Shown here: positions 23,231 to 33,012 of the stretch, piece by piece | Layout: every line of letters starts with the position of its first letter | Position numbering within the stretch: the first letter of the stretch is position 1 | NCBI GenBank assembly: GCA_900175165.2 | Contig: FWWN02000195.1 | Coordinates: 21,482-85,481 of the forward strand | Source: Rhizomucor pusillus | Lineage: Eukaryota > Mucoromycota > Mucoromycetes > Mucorales > Lichtheimiaceae | Length of the DNA: 64,000 nt | Reading direction: 5' to 3' | The notes under the pieces: generated by a model | Told to the model about the DNA's origin: nothing | The model's database searches: none | What the model saw: the letters and a program-made list of their open reading frames with translations, nothing else | Position numbers and translations under genes: made by a program

Positions 23231-24877
23231 GTACACTCTTTCCCAAAATCAAAATCGCATCCCGCCGAATCTGAAGTCGCAGGCTAACAAAAATTGAAGT
23301 CGTACATACTTACCCAGAAATCTTTGCGCACGATGACAGATCAAATGTCGCATGCACAGAAAAACATGTCGCACAAAAGCGACATCCTTTTTTTCGTTCT
23401 TTCTTTTCGTTCTTTTATATATGTCATACTGTGGTGATTTGTGGAGAATAATCAAGAATTACATCACAGTTGCTCTCCGTTACGACAGTTATCTAAGCAT
23501 CTATAAGAATGAGAAACAAAACCTTTGAAATCACTCAACTTTAAGCTATTGGATGCCTCACTGATACGTGTCATCAACGTCTCGCTTTCCAAGAAGCTGT
23601 TGCGCTTAACTTTGCTCTTGACAACTGACCAAAACTGTTCAATAGGATTGAGTTCAGGCGAGTATGATGAAAGATAGGCACATCGATATCCTCGAGACTC
23701 GATATACCTAGAGATATCGTCAGCCTTATGAATAGGAGCGTTATCCATAACCAAATAATAGCCCTTCATCTGCTCATATTTGTCCATCTCATCCATTGTA
23801 GCCTTAAGGAAGCTAAGATAATGACCAGTTACAGTTCCTCTGCTCATAGCTTCAGAATGACCTGCTCGCTTTCTTTTCTTGGCCGGTGCTGTGGAAGTCT
23901 CAAGCTGCATTTAATCAGACCAGATGCAGAGATTGCACACAAGATAGTGGTCGTTTTTGCTCTTGTTTTTGGCACAGTAACCACTGCAGAGGACCCTTAT
24001 TTCGACCATGCCATGCTGCGCTTCATATTAATATGGAAGGCAGACTCATCAAGAAAGACACAGTTTTTTCTAAAGTCGATGTCGGTCATGTCCCATTTGC
24101 GCACCTAGTCAAGGCGCTCTTGGATCTTAGCCTCGCTATTCCTGTCTACGGGCTGGAACCGAGTTTGTTTCAAATGACAACTTGCATTCGTTCTTCACAA
24201 ACCGATGAAGCGTTGTCTTGGACACTTTGAGTCCCTCAAATCTCTGAAGCAATCGCTCCATCAACTGTTCTAGGACAATCGACGGATTCTCGTCAACGCA
24301 TTCTAAAATAACTTTTTTATGTTCATCGTTGAGGATACGCGGACGACCACTGTTTTTACGCTTTTTAAAAATGCTGTCAGGGTCTTTTTCATACCGTAGC
24401 GCCGATCTTTGTGCTGAGCGAACATGTATTCCTAACTGCTTTGCAGCAACTGACGCACTCAAAACCTTCTCAAACATCAGTCTGAAAAATCTTACTTTAT
24501 CTTGATTCGTGTAGGTTTTGTAATTTCGCTTAGGAGTCGTTTCTCTCATGTAAACGTCTTTGTCCTTTGGCTCGTCTACATGCTTAGCAACAAACTCATG
24601 GTTGCGCTCGCTAGACAGAGTGCGCAAATAGCCAGTATGAGAACTAACCGTTTGAAGAGCGTACAGTTCCTCATCAATGACATAGTCCATGGGCTCAGGA
24701 CAGCCACGCTCATCAACAACATGGCCCTGCCCATCTTCGTAAAAAAAATTGGTTGCTCATATTTTGAAAAAAAAAATGTATGGATGAAGAAAAACCGTAA
24801 AGGTCAAACAGCTGACGCGTTTATGTATACGACGTTTGATTGTGATCACGCGCAAAGATTTCTGGGAAAAGAGTGTA
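23231..24877. mobile_element. Degenerate Tc1/mariner-type DNA transposon inserted in the F-box pseudogene
   Basis: The right end at 24877 reads, inverted, TACACTCTTTTCCCAGAAAT and continues CTTTGCGCGTGATCAC. On the left, the matching inverted end is at 23303 (TACATACTTACCCAGAAAT, then CTTTGCGCACGATGAC). A second end-like sequence, TACACTCTTTCCCAAAAT, is at 23231, where the F-box homology stops. The outer boundary is taken as 23231; the core element may be 23303-24877, with the 72 bp between being a remnant of a related insertion. Total length of 1.6 kb and TA at both ends fit the superfamily. Confidence 0.75.
23464..24690 (-). pseudogene. Transposase of the IS630/Tc1/mariner (DDE) superfamily, inactivated
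   Basis: The N-terminal part (24690-24136) has a helix-turn-helix region (SAAVAAKQLGIH-like: SASVAAKQLGIHVRSAQ) and GRPRILNDEHK, as in Tc1-like DNA-binding domains. The catalytic part shows the first Asp in VFLDESAFHINM, the second in YYLVMDNAPIH, and the Glu in SPELNPIEQFW. The frame is broken by a shift near 24155 and by two in-frame stops between the halves (after QERLD and after MAWSK). Both stops look like C-to-T type changes from TGG and CAA codons. The catalytic acids are all present, so the decay is fairly recent. Confidence 0.85.
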
Positions 24878-25360
24878 CTTCTGGCAAAGTGGTCGCTCCA
24901 CACTCGCTTGGAACAGTCGCTTAGACACGTGTTACATCAGCTACGACAATAGAGGTTTCCTTGTATTGATGAAAGAGGAGTTGATTGATAGCAGTGAGAG
25001 AATACTGTATACTGTGTGATCATATTATGGATACTACAGGATGATGAAGATTCTACTTTGGTAGAACAAGGCAGGAGGTTCAAGCAGAATGGGGCAAGAT
25101 GGCTGGGTTTCTAACCGAGAAATTGTAATACCAGCAATCGGGATAAAATATAAAGTGAACTGGAAGAAACAGAAAAATGTACCGTAATCAATTGTATTTA
25201 TTCATGTTGTCATCTTGGGATATTTACATTGTGTTGATAATATATGGTTGCGTTATGGATAAGGTCATAATTTAACTGTTTATGCTTGATTGAAGGAAGG
25301 CTTGGCGTCGGTTGGATGTCGAGAGATCTCACAGTAGTCACAGATAACAAAATTTGTCTC
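24878..25360. other. Gene-free flank right of the Tc1-like element
   Basis: Nothing recognisable. The F-box homology does not resume on this side, so the C-terminal part was lost as well as interrupted. Confidence 0.5.
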
Positions 25361-26059
25361 CTGGACAGCCTTCCAGGCTTTCGCTGCCAATGCACTGGAA
25401 ACTGGGTTATGCAAGGAAAGTAATCTATCACAGTAACGCAAGGGAAATTAACTCATCTTAGCATCATCAGATGAGCATTCTGACAAGGCGCTCGAGAGTT
25501 GCGAAAAGCCGCTCTTGATTGGAATCATCCTGTTGCGACTCTGGCAATCGCATAGGAAGGTCCTGCCTCGTCCGCTAGTCGGGGTAGATCTGTCTGCTCG
25601 ACAGCTTCCTGGTTGTCTTATATGGGCGCAAGAGCGTTGCTCTTCCACCAAGAGTATGGAAGGGTGCTTCTCCGTCTGTTGGTCAGGGTAGATCTGTCTG
25701 TTGGACAGCCTTCCAGGCCTTCGCTGCCAATGCACCGGAAACTGGGTTCATGCAAGGAAAGTAATCTATCACAGTAACGCAAGGGAAATTAACTCATCTT
25801 AGCATCATCAGATGAGCATTCTGACAAGGCGCTCGAGAGTTGCGAAAAGCCGCTCTTGATTGGAATCATCCTGTTGCGACTCTGGCAATCGCATAGGAAG
25901 GTCCTGCCTCGTCCGCTAGTCGGGGTAGATCTGTCTGCTCGACAGCTTCCTGGTTGTCTTATATGGGCGCAAGAGCGTTGCTCTTCCACCAAGGGTATGG
26001 AAGGGTGCTTCTCTGTCTGTTGGTCAGGGTAGATCTGTCTGTTGGACAGCCTTCCAGGT
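25361..26059. repeat. 341-bp tandem direct repeat, two full units plus a partial end
   Basis: Unit 1 (25361-25700) and unit 2 (25701-26041) differ at only a handful of positions (for example GCACTGG/GCACCGG, one inserted C, AAGAGTATGG/AAGGGTATGG). The first 18 bp of a third unit end at 26059 (GGACAGCCTTCCAGG). Each unit contains two versions of a 30-bp subrepeat around GGGTAGATCTGTCTG followed by GACAGC, which can fold as a short hairpin (CTGTCTGYTSGACAG). No coding function is apparent; the minus-strand open frame spanning each unit simply repeats with it. Confidence 0.9.
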
Positions 26060-27404
26060 TTCAGTGACTCTTGTGCGGTCGGTTGGAATGCTCGAAGAGA
26101 AAATGCTAGCATATACGCTTTCACTGCCAAAACTCACGGCAAAGAGCTTCTGTGGACTACTGGTAAGTCTGGACATAGTTCTTGAAGGCCATCGGTTTCT
26201 CAAAAATCGATCGCATCAGATCGATACATTCTCAAGCAATGCACTGCTACGCCGGACATCTGCAACAGAGGGATGTATGCCAGTTGCATCCACCGGAACA
26301 GGCCTCCTGCTTAAACCTTCTTTCAGGGTTGATCCAGCCACTGGAGGCCTACGAAGACGACAATCAGCATTACCGACAGCCAAACAACAGCCCTTGCATC
26401 ATATGTTCATTTCGATTTTTCGACGCTCGCACTTGCACCATCGCTGTACCTTCTCCGAATCGTCATTTTGATCCACCAGTGCCTAGCACCAGATGTATCA
26501 ATCTTATTCACCTTTCTTGTTCAACCACCACTTCAAGCTGTCTGACTACTTAGCCCCATGTCTTTGTATCAAAGCATTTTTTGAATATAGACATAGCCAT
26601 GAAGCGACTTGTATGTTTTGACCTTGTGCGACTTAAAGTGCGACCTACGATCGCTGAGCATGGCATCTTAAATTCCAAAGTGGATAAAGACACGTATACG
26701 TTAAGCCATATCACCGCAATGGATATTCAATCTTCCAATGATCGAATGGAATATCCCCAGTGCTGAACTGTAACCTAGCGACGCGGAAAAAGACAGACGT
26801 GCTTATCGGGCACCATATGATATGCGTGTTGCTGTAATCAGCAGGTCCATGCTTGCGTTAAAAAATACACCACGGTCGCTCCGACGCTGTTCTTTCTGAC
26901 TTGCAAAAAAGAGCAGAAATTAATGTACTGGGGTGAGCATTAAAAAAAAAGTAAATCTCGTGCCGGTGTGTACAATAGAAAAAGTGATAAAATTCAGATT
27001 GCAAAAAGCATGGATCATGCAAGGTCTGGGCATACGCAGTCAGTATGATATACCGTCGAATGGTAACCCGCGCCATCATGGATTCACACAAAAAGAGCTT
27101 ACTGAAACCGGAGGGAGACGCAGATCAACTATGACAATGAAAGGATGTGGACGGCAAGTACGCTTGAGAATAACGGAACACATTGCGGGAAAAGTTCTTG
27201 TGTAAACGGCTTCCGCCATTGAGAAGATCTTTATCTGGACGACGGGAAAGAGTGCACACACACACGATAATAGAAATCAATTACAGTCAACGTATAGGTG
27301 AAAGGGGGTTTAGAGTATAAGAAATGTTACCCGACTTCGAGAAAATGCTTCCAAGCTCTCTATTCAGAGCGCACTCATGGGAATTTAGTAAGACCCAAAA
27401 AAAC
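26060..27404. other. Gene-free stretch in the repeat island
   Basis: About 1.3 kb. Open frames (26064-26471, 26182-26553) have no domain and unusual composition, so none is called. It may consist of decayed mobile sequence. Confidence 0.45.
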
Positions 27405-28412
27405 CCCTACCAGCTAGGGCACACTGGTATATCTGGACATACAATTCCAGCTTGATTAAAAACACGTACTTGCACTAGTAACTGCTTTTCCTCACAGCAT
27501 GATGAGTTAAGCCACCTACTTGAAGACGATCAAGGGCTCTAGAACGTAAAAGCGATCACATAAAAACTGACGGTTCTAGACCGAATCTCGCAGAGATAGC
27601 TTTGACGGTGTACGTAGATGCATAGGCATATGTACAAGAAGCATCATTGCTTTCTCCGGTCAGCACATGGAGAACTATGATATTAGCCATACATGCGGTC
27701 TACCATCCGTCCTTTACATACACAAAATGATCATCTCTAGTCTGAACCTCACCCAGATATCGTTAACGGCGTAGAGGTACATGCATACGTGTGTACAAGG
27801 AGCGTCCTTACTTTTCTAGTCAGCTCTGAAAAAGCTGAAATATTAGCCATGCATGTAGCCTATCGCACTGCATTGATATATAAAAGAAGCTTTGTTTAGA
27901 ACTGAATCACGCAGAGATAGCTTTGGCGGTGTATGGATATGTATAGACATACATACAAGAAGCATAATTACTTTTTCCAGTGAGCACATGAAGAGCTGAA
28001 AATTTAACCATACTGCTGTCTTTCGTCCACCCTTTACCTGCACAAAATCGTGTTCTCTAGACTGGTTCTCCCAGAGATATCTTTAACGACGTCGATAGAA
28101 ACACATGCATAATATGTGCAACGAGCATCATTAATTTTTTCAGTCAGCACGTGGGGAGCTATAAAATAAACCATACATGCGTTTTACCATCCACCCTTTA
28201 CATACACAAAATGGTCTTCTCTAGATTGAACCTCTCTGAGATATTGTTAGAGGTACATGCATAATAATAATTCCTCTGTGTTCTAGAGTGCTTGATCGTG
28301 TTTAGGTAGGCGGCTTAACGTGTCGTACTGTGAGGAAAAGCAGTTACAGGTGCAAGTACGTGTTTTTTAATCAAGCTGAAATGGTATGTCCGGATACGAC
28401 AGTGTCTCCGAG
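27405..28412. mobile_element. Foldback-like non-autonomous element: long inverted ends around a 161-bp tandem array
   Basis: The left arm (about 27405-27545) and right arm (about 28289-28412) are imperfect inverted copies of each other, roughly 85% by eye. Shared landmarks read inward from each side: GGACATAC, CAGCTTGATTAAAAA, CACGTACTTGCAC, GTAACTGCTTTTCCTCACAG, TTAAGCC.CCTAC, CGATCAAG, CTCTAGAAC. Between them lie about 4.3 diverged copies of a 159-164-bp monomer. No open frame of note, so it would need a transposase in trans. Outer ends and any target-site duplication could not be fixed. Confidence 0.75.
27576..28270. repeat. Satellite-like tandem array, monomer about 161 bp, 4 copies plus a partial one
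   Basis: Monomers start near 27576, 27737, 27896, 28057 and 28221, each at a CTAGA/CTAGT-like start. Shared parts are CGCAGAGATAGCTTTG-like starts, TACAAGAAGCATCATT, CAGTCAGCACATG, AGCCATACATGC, and TCCACCCTTTACATACACAA before the next copy. Divergence between copies is 20-30% by eye, so the array is older than the 341-bp repeat. Confidence 0.85.
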
Positions 28413-28610
28413 CCGGGCATGTGCTCTAACTAGAGTAGTGTCCCCCAACTGGAGTGGTGTGCCCGTAGTAATCCTCTTTTATGTGAGATTGCCCTGAAGT
28501 AGCAACTCTGCCATTCAGTGCGGAGTATTAAACGCAATCATGCGAGGGTGGGGAAGGTGGTGGGGCTTTTCGTGGCAGACTTCGCTTTTTCCGCAGCACC
28601 TCACTCAAAC

Positions 28611-30908
28611 ATGGATTACTTTCAAAATCACAATCCCACTGACTACGAGCCTTCCGCCATTCTTTCGGCGTACAAGTCAAAATATCCAGATAAAGACAAC
28701 GCAAAGCTTCACGATAAAATCAAGAAAGACTTGGCCGAATTCAAAAGACAGTGCATTGAAAAAGCAGAACGAGCAGACATTTATTTGAAGAACTGGAAGG
28801 CGTTTACGGTAAGCTCTTGCTATAGCAAGACAATATAACACTGATAACTGTGATATGCAGAGAGAACTTCATAAGGGAAAAGCTGTAGCTGCGCCAACGA
28901 AGTCGAATGTCGTCATTAGTCCTCAACAACTGGCTGAGACACTCAACCAGGTATTGCAATTCAACAAAATGTGCAAACTTATAGCTGACTGTGCTTTTAG
29001 ACTGCCAATACGATAGTGTATGCTTGGGTCTAAATCTGGCCATACATGTGGTTACTGATGGTAATTGCTATAGTAATACTCAAAGCGGCAAGGTCACGGT
29101 CAACACAAGCAGCAACAGCAACAGCAGCACTGGTGGCGTGCGAGAGAACGAGGTTAGATTCATTTCAATCCTTCGTAATCTTTTATCTAAACCCAACCCT
29201 AGGGCAGTACCAGCAGCCACTATGACAGGCTGGGATCGAAGAGACCGGCGTCATTTACAGGTATGTGCCTATGATTGAAGACATGCTTAAGCTCATAGTA
29301 TATAAAGATGACGATGCTTTGAGGTGCACGAAGCGATCGGTGACAATACAAGAGGAAAGAAGGTAACTTTACGAAAGGTATTATTATAGCCTCCTATAAA
29401 CTAAACTACAAGCAGTTGCACGTCTGATGACGAGAGTGCGGTATCCATGGCGAGCACTGTGGTGCAGTCAAAGGTAAGCAGATATGTGGATATGTCGCTA
29501 AATCTTCGCTTGTTCTCTAATGTCACGTCTAACCGTGGTTTTTTTCCCTCACTTCAGGTCGCTCCCAACCCTCTGGAAGCCTATGTGAAGTTCATGGCTC
29601 AAACAGACTTTAGCCAGTCGCATCATTACAGGTATGCATATAACGGGTTTGGGTAAGACTTATCAAAGCTGACGTATGGGAGACTGGAGCGGTTTGGTAT
29701 CATCCAATGCGGCTATCAGCTTCAAAAACAAGAAGACATCCCATACCACATTTACGACATTATCGCCTATGAGGAGCCATTGCCAGAGTTTGACTGGTCG
29801 ATTTGGAGAGCTTACATGTCGTCGATCATGTTTTCGGGTCTTTATGTATGAGCAAAAATTAAGAGATATTCATTTCCATTCATTCATTTTTTCTTTTCAA
29901 ATAGAGAACCCCGGATTGCGCTTCCCTTATCTACTCTACCGAACATGTTCCCGAAGCCTACGATACCACTACATATATGATCATGTCACGAATACTGTAT
30001 GCGTTGTAAGTTTTCTTTTGCTGATATCTGACTGAATTGTGCTTAATTTTCTCCTTTGCTCGACAGCTCCGAACATATACACAAGCAAACACGACCATGC
30101 GATTTAAAGGAATCCGAAACGACCTACTGCCACTATGCTATTTGGCCATTCATCAGACTTGCTGCCACTGCTGTTTCAGGGTTGACTTGTGACTTCAGAG
30201 TCGGTGAGACTCCACTGACGGCGATGACCGATAAAAAGTACAATGCCGACGGCACGGTGTATATCAACAACTCTGGTCTCGAGATTTTGCTGTTGGAAGC
30301 GTCTGGGCCCTACGGCACCCGGGACAAGGGCCGACACGTTTTCGATCATATTAAAGGTGCTTTTGGTTGTTACAGCATGTTGACCAAGATTCTGTCCACC
30401 TATCGAAACGCTGAAGCATCGCTGATGGAGGATATCCGAGTTATTTTTATCCATACCAGCGCAAAAGGTAAATCTTATATCTCATGTTTTTGCCTTGAAA
30501 AAAAAATTTAACAGTCATAGACGATTTCATACGTGCCTGGATCATGCGTCCTGTCCTTCAAGGCGAATTTATTTCTTTCGAACGACACAGCAAGGTCCAG
30601 ATCAACCTCGACTTTGACGACACGAAGGCGATTCGTCAAGTTATAGAGTTTTTCATCAACTTAAAGGTAGTAAATGACTAGACTATGACCATCCAGGGAT
30701 GTGCTATTAACGACCATCTTAGCATTTGTTACAGCGGTCATGTGAAGCAATCAAGAAACTCAAAGAATCCGATGACAATTACGAGTACGAAAAGGAAAAG
30801 ACACGAACTCCACTTGACAGGCTCTTAAAGCCAAGACCAATCAAGCCTAAAAAGGAAGAGCATTACAAGAATATCACCGACCTTGATCCCGTTTCCTCGC
30901 TCTTTTAA
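28611..30908 (+). CDS. Uncharacterised 539-residue protein, 13 exons, possibly PD-(D/E)XK-nuclease-like
   Basis: No named family recognised. Exons 28611-28808, 28861-28950, 29001-29017, 29074-29152, 29203-29260, 29308-29362, 29416-29473, 29558-29631, 29683-29845, 29905-30005, 30067-30467, 30515-30666 and 30735-30908 join in phase without a stop. The N-terminus is charged (DYEPSAILSAYKSKYPDK) with a Ser/Asn-rich linker at about residues 100-150. The C-terminal half has DFRVGE, then DGTVYINNSGLEILLLEASG, then a conserved-looking helix DKGRHVFDHIKGAFG. This acid, beta-strand, Glu-x-Ser arrangement resembles a PD-(D/E)XK core with the usual Lys replaced; that is inference only. The gene sits between the foldback element (200 bp upstream) and a MITE (22 bp downstream), so it may belong to a lineage-specific, repeat-associated family. 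The end TDLDPVSSLF is soluble, with no membrane segment. Confidence 0.65.
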
Positions 30909-31709
30909 GTCATCGTTCTCCCATCGTTATACACCTTTTCCAAAAATTAATGTCGCTGCAATTTGTCGTTTTGGCGTATAAATGTATTATAAAATTTCAC
31001 AAAATGCGACATTACTTTTGGGAAAAAGTGTACAACTCGGTCGACCCCATTACTATCACAATGGCACCCAAGCTTACATTATGAGAACCATCAAGTCCTT
31101 GTTTGGAAATTCCCAGCATTCCACCTCTTCCGTTCAACTATCCTCAAATCAGGCAAGTGAAAAGGACACTGCTGCTGCATGCTGGCGAGGTTACTTGCCT
31201 GGTTGGGTGACAGCTCGGCTTTGTTCCGCAGATCACCCCCCCCCAACCACGGTATCTCTCTGGAGACGACCCTGACTTCTGCGTATGTGGAATGACAGTA
31301 AGTGTCCTTTGAGGAAAATTCGCCGCATCCGGCTTTGCGCAAGGGATAGAACTTCTCTAACCGAGTTTTTCTTTTATATTCAGCATAATCGTCAGTGATT
31401 TCTGCTTACGAACTGGGCGTTCTATCATGTCTAACAGAGATCCAGCTATGGTTACCAAAGATTAGTACACCTGCTTTACCTATGACTGTCCATCCAACGT
31501 TTGATACACACGCCAATCCTATCAACATCTGTTCTTGTACACTGTCCATGTAGACATTGTTGATATTGCTCAATATACGCACATACCTCCCATTCAAATG
31601 TATGAATATCTGAGCTGTTATACTGCATTAAGAGAGGGAAATGTAAAGCACTTTTAAAATGGAGCAACACTAACAGTGACATGTATAAACCTCAAGAGAG
31701 CTTTGTTTC
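30909..31709. other. Intergenic region with MITE C and anonymous sequence
   Basis: Besides the MITE, 31060-31300 contains an open but domain-less stretch and a homopolymer of about nine C near 31236. No gene supported. Confidence 0.4.
30930..31032. mobile_element. MITE copy C, 103 bp
   Basis: Nearly identical to copies A/B at 10966-11169: starts TACACCTTTTCCAAAAATTA, ends TTTTGGGAAAAAGTGTA. It begins 22 bp after the stop of the preceding 13-exon gene, so it probably lies within that gene's 3' UTR. Confidence 0.87.
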
Positions 31710-31825
31710 TTGGAGCCGAGGTATTTAAACAGGAGATTTGCATGTTGTGATTCAACAACGTGCCAAAGGGTACCTAGCAGGTCCAGTCGTTTGCCTAGGA
31801 AGTCCACGCCTTATTGTTATACTTG

Positions 31826-32600
31826 TAGTGTCCTTGATCTCCATAGACCTGATATCCGCCAGTTACAACAGACTGGCAAGTTTGTAGCGGGAGCAGTGAC
31901 GGAATATCACTTCCTGGAAACACTCTATGTCAATATGCAAGCTCTTCATGCCGAGGAAGCTGTCGATATCCACGATATCCTTTCGAATCTTCCTTTCCTC
32001 AGGACTCTGAGATTCTGGGAGAGCTCATTGTTGGCAAACAGACAGCGGCAAATGAAGAAGCCGCACGTGCTCGTCACGCTTGAGTTAGTGAATTGCTTTT
32101 ATATTATCTTTCGTATTCTTGCCCGTCTACACCTTGCCGACGATGGTGTTGAATGCAATGCAACGAATCGCATCGAGATCAGCCTACCTCGGTGCTCACT
32201 CGATACTTGCCAACTGGACGGTGTAAGCATGGTCCCCAACTTGGATAATCCGGATGAAGGACGCGACAGGTTTATCACGCTGGTGAATCTTCAACAAGGT
32301 AGCAAGTGTCCGCATCTGTATAACGAGTTTTGGTTTCATACCAAGGCTGCGGGGAGAGCGCAGTTGCAACGTCTTCAAAGTGTTGAGACCAAGGATTTGG
32401 ATATGCCATCTCCTTCGCCACTTGCATGGTCCCAATACACAATCTACACCGTTCCCTTTCGGAAGGATGACTGGAGGAAAGTAATTAAATATGGTTACAT
32501 CGATTTGACGTGTGCAAGCGTTAGAAAATTCACCTTCAATTCCTCGCCATCTGTAATCTTTAGAAAGTATAAACCCTGTAAGCTCGATAGAATACGTTAA
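31826..32600 (+). pseudogene. C-terminal fragment of an F-box/LRR-like paralogue
   Basis: Third copy of the local F-box family. It begins at VLDLHRPDIRQLQ, which aligns with LVLDLQKPDIRKLQ in the middle of the intact gene (13328-15199), and runs through VTEYHFLETLYVNM, VDIHDILSNLPFLRTL, RIEISLPRCSLDTCQL, GYIDLTCASVRKFTFNSSP to a stop at 32600. The F-box and the first half of the protein are absent, and upstream sequence (31710-31825) is unrelated. An internal deletion follows ELVNCFYI. A truncated product of about 290 residues could be made but would lack Skp1 binding. Confidence 0.8.
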
Positions 32601-33012
32601 TATAGCAAACAGTGCATACCCAAGTGCTCTTTTTCGACATTTTAGCTGGAGCGACACTCAGCTCGGTAAATCAAATAAGCACAGCTGGGTGTACGCCAGC
32701 CAAGATATTACTTGAAGTTGCTAGTATCCCGAATTCTTCAGGGGAACTTTTGATCTACACAATGAACAGCAAGGAGTATGCAGAACTGTCAAGTCATTTC
32801 CTCGAGGAAGGAAGGGGGCAGTAATGATGCTTTAACACGTTACAATCCTGGCAGCGAATGTCTTCCGCTAGATCGTATACTCTTTTGCACGCAAAGCAGG
32901 CAGTCAATACTACTCTGGCAAAAATGAAATAATTTATTGTTCTTCTGTGATAGAACAAAAGAGATGCTTCTTTGAGATTACAAAGGGTTATAGATTACAT
33001 TGCTGGTATCAT
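32601..33012. other. Intergenic, right edge of the repeat island
   Basis: About 410 bp between the F-box fragment and the LysM gene. Nothing recognised. Confidence 0.4.

Noticed and set aside
23464..24690. Repeat-induced point mutation as the cause of transposase decay
   Set aside because: Two C-to-T type stops are too few, and most of the element keeps normal codons; a genome-wide mutation spectrum would be needed.
25361..26059. CRISPR-like array
   Set aside because: Only two long units without spacers, in a eukaryotic context; it is a plain tandem duplication.
26064..26553. Overlapping plus-strand frames in the repeat island
   Set aside because: Composition is not protein-like and no family is recognisable; probably chance frames in decayed sequence.
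27405..28412. CACTA-type transposon ends
   Set aside because: TAGTG occurs near 28435 and CACTG near 27423, but neither is matched by a partner at the other end, and no equal 3-bp target duplication was found.
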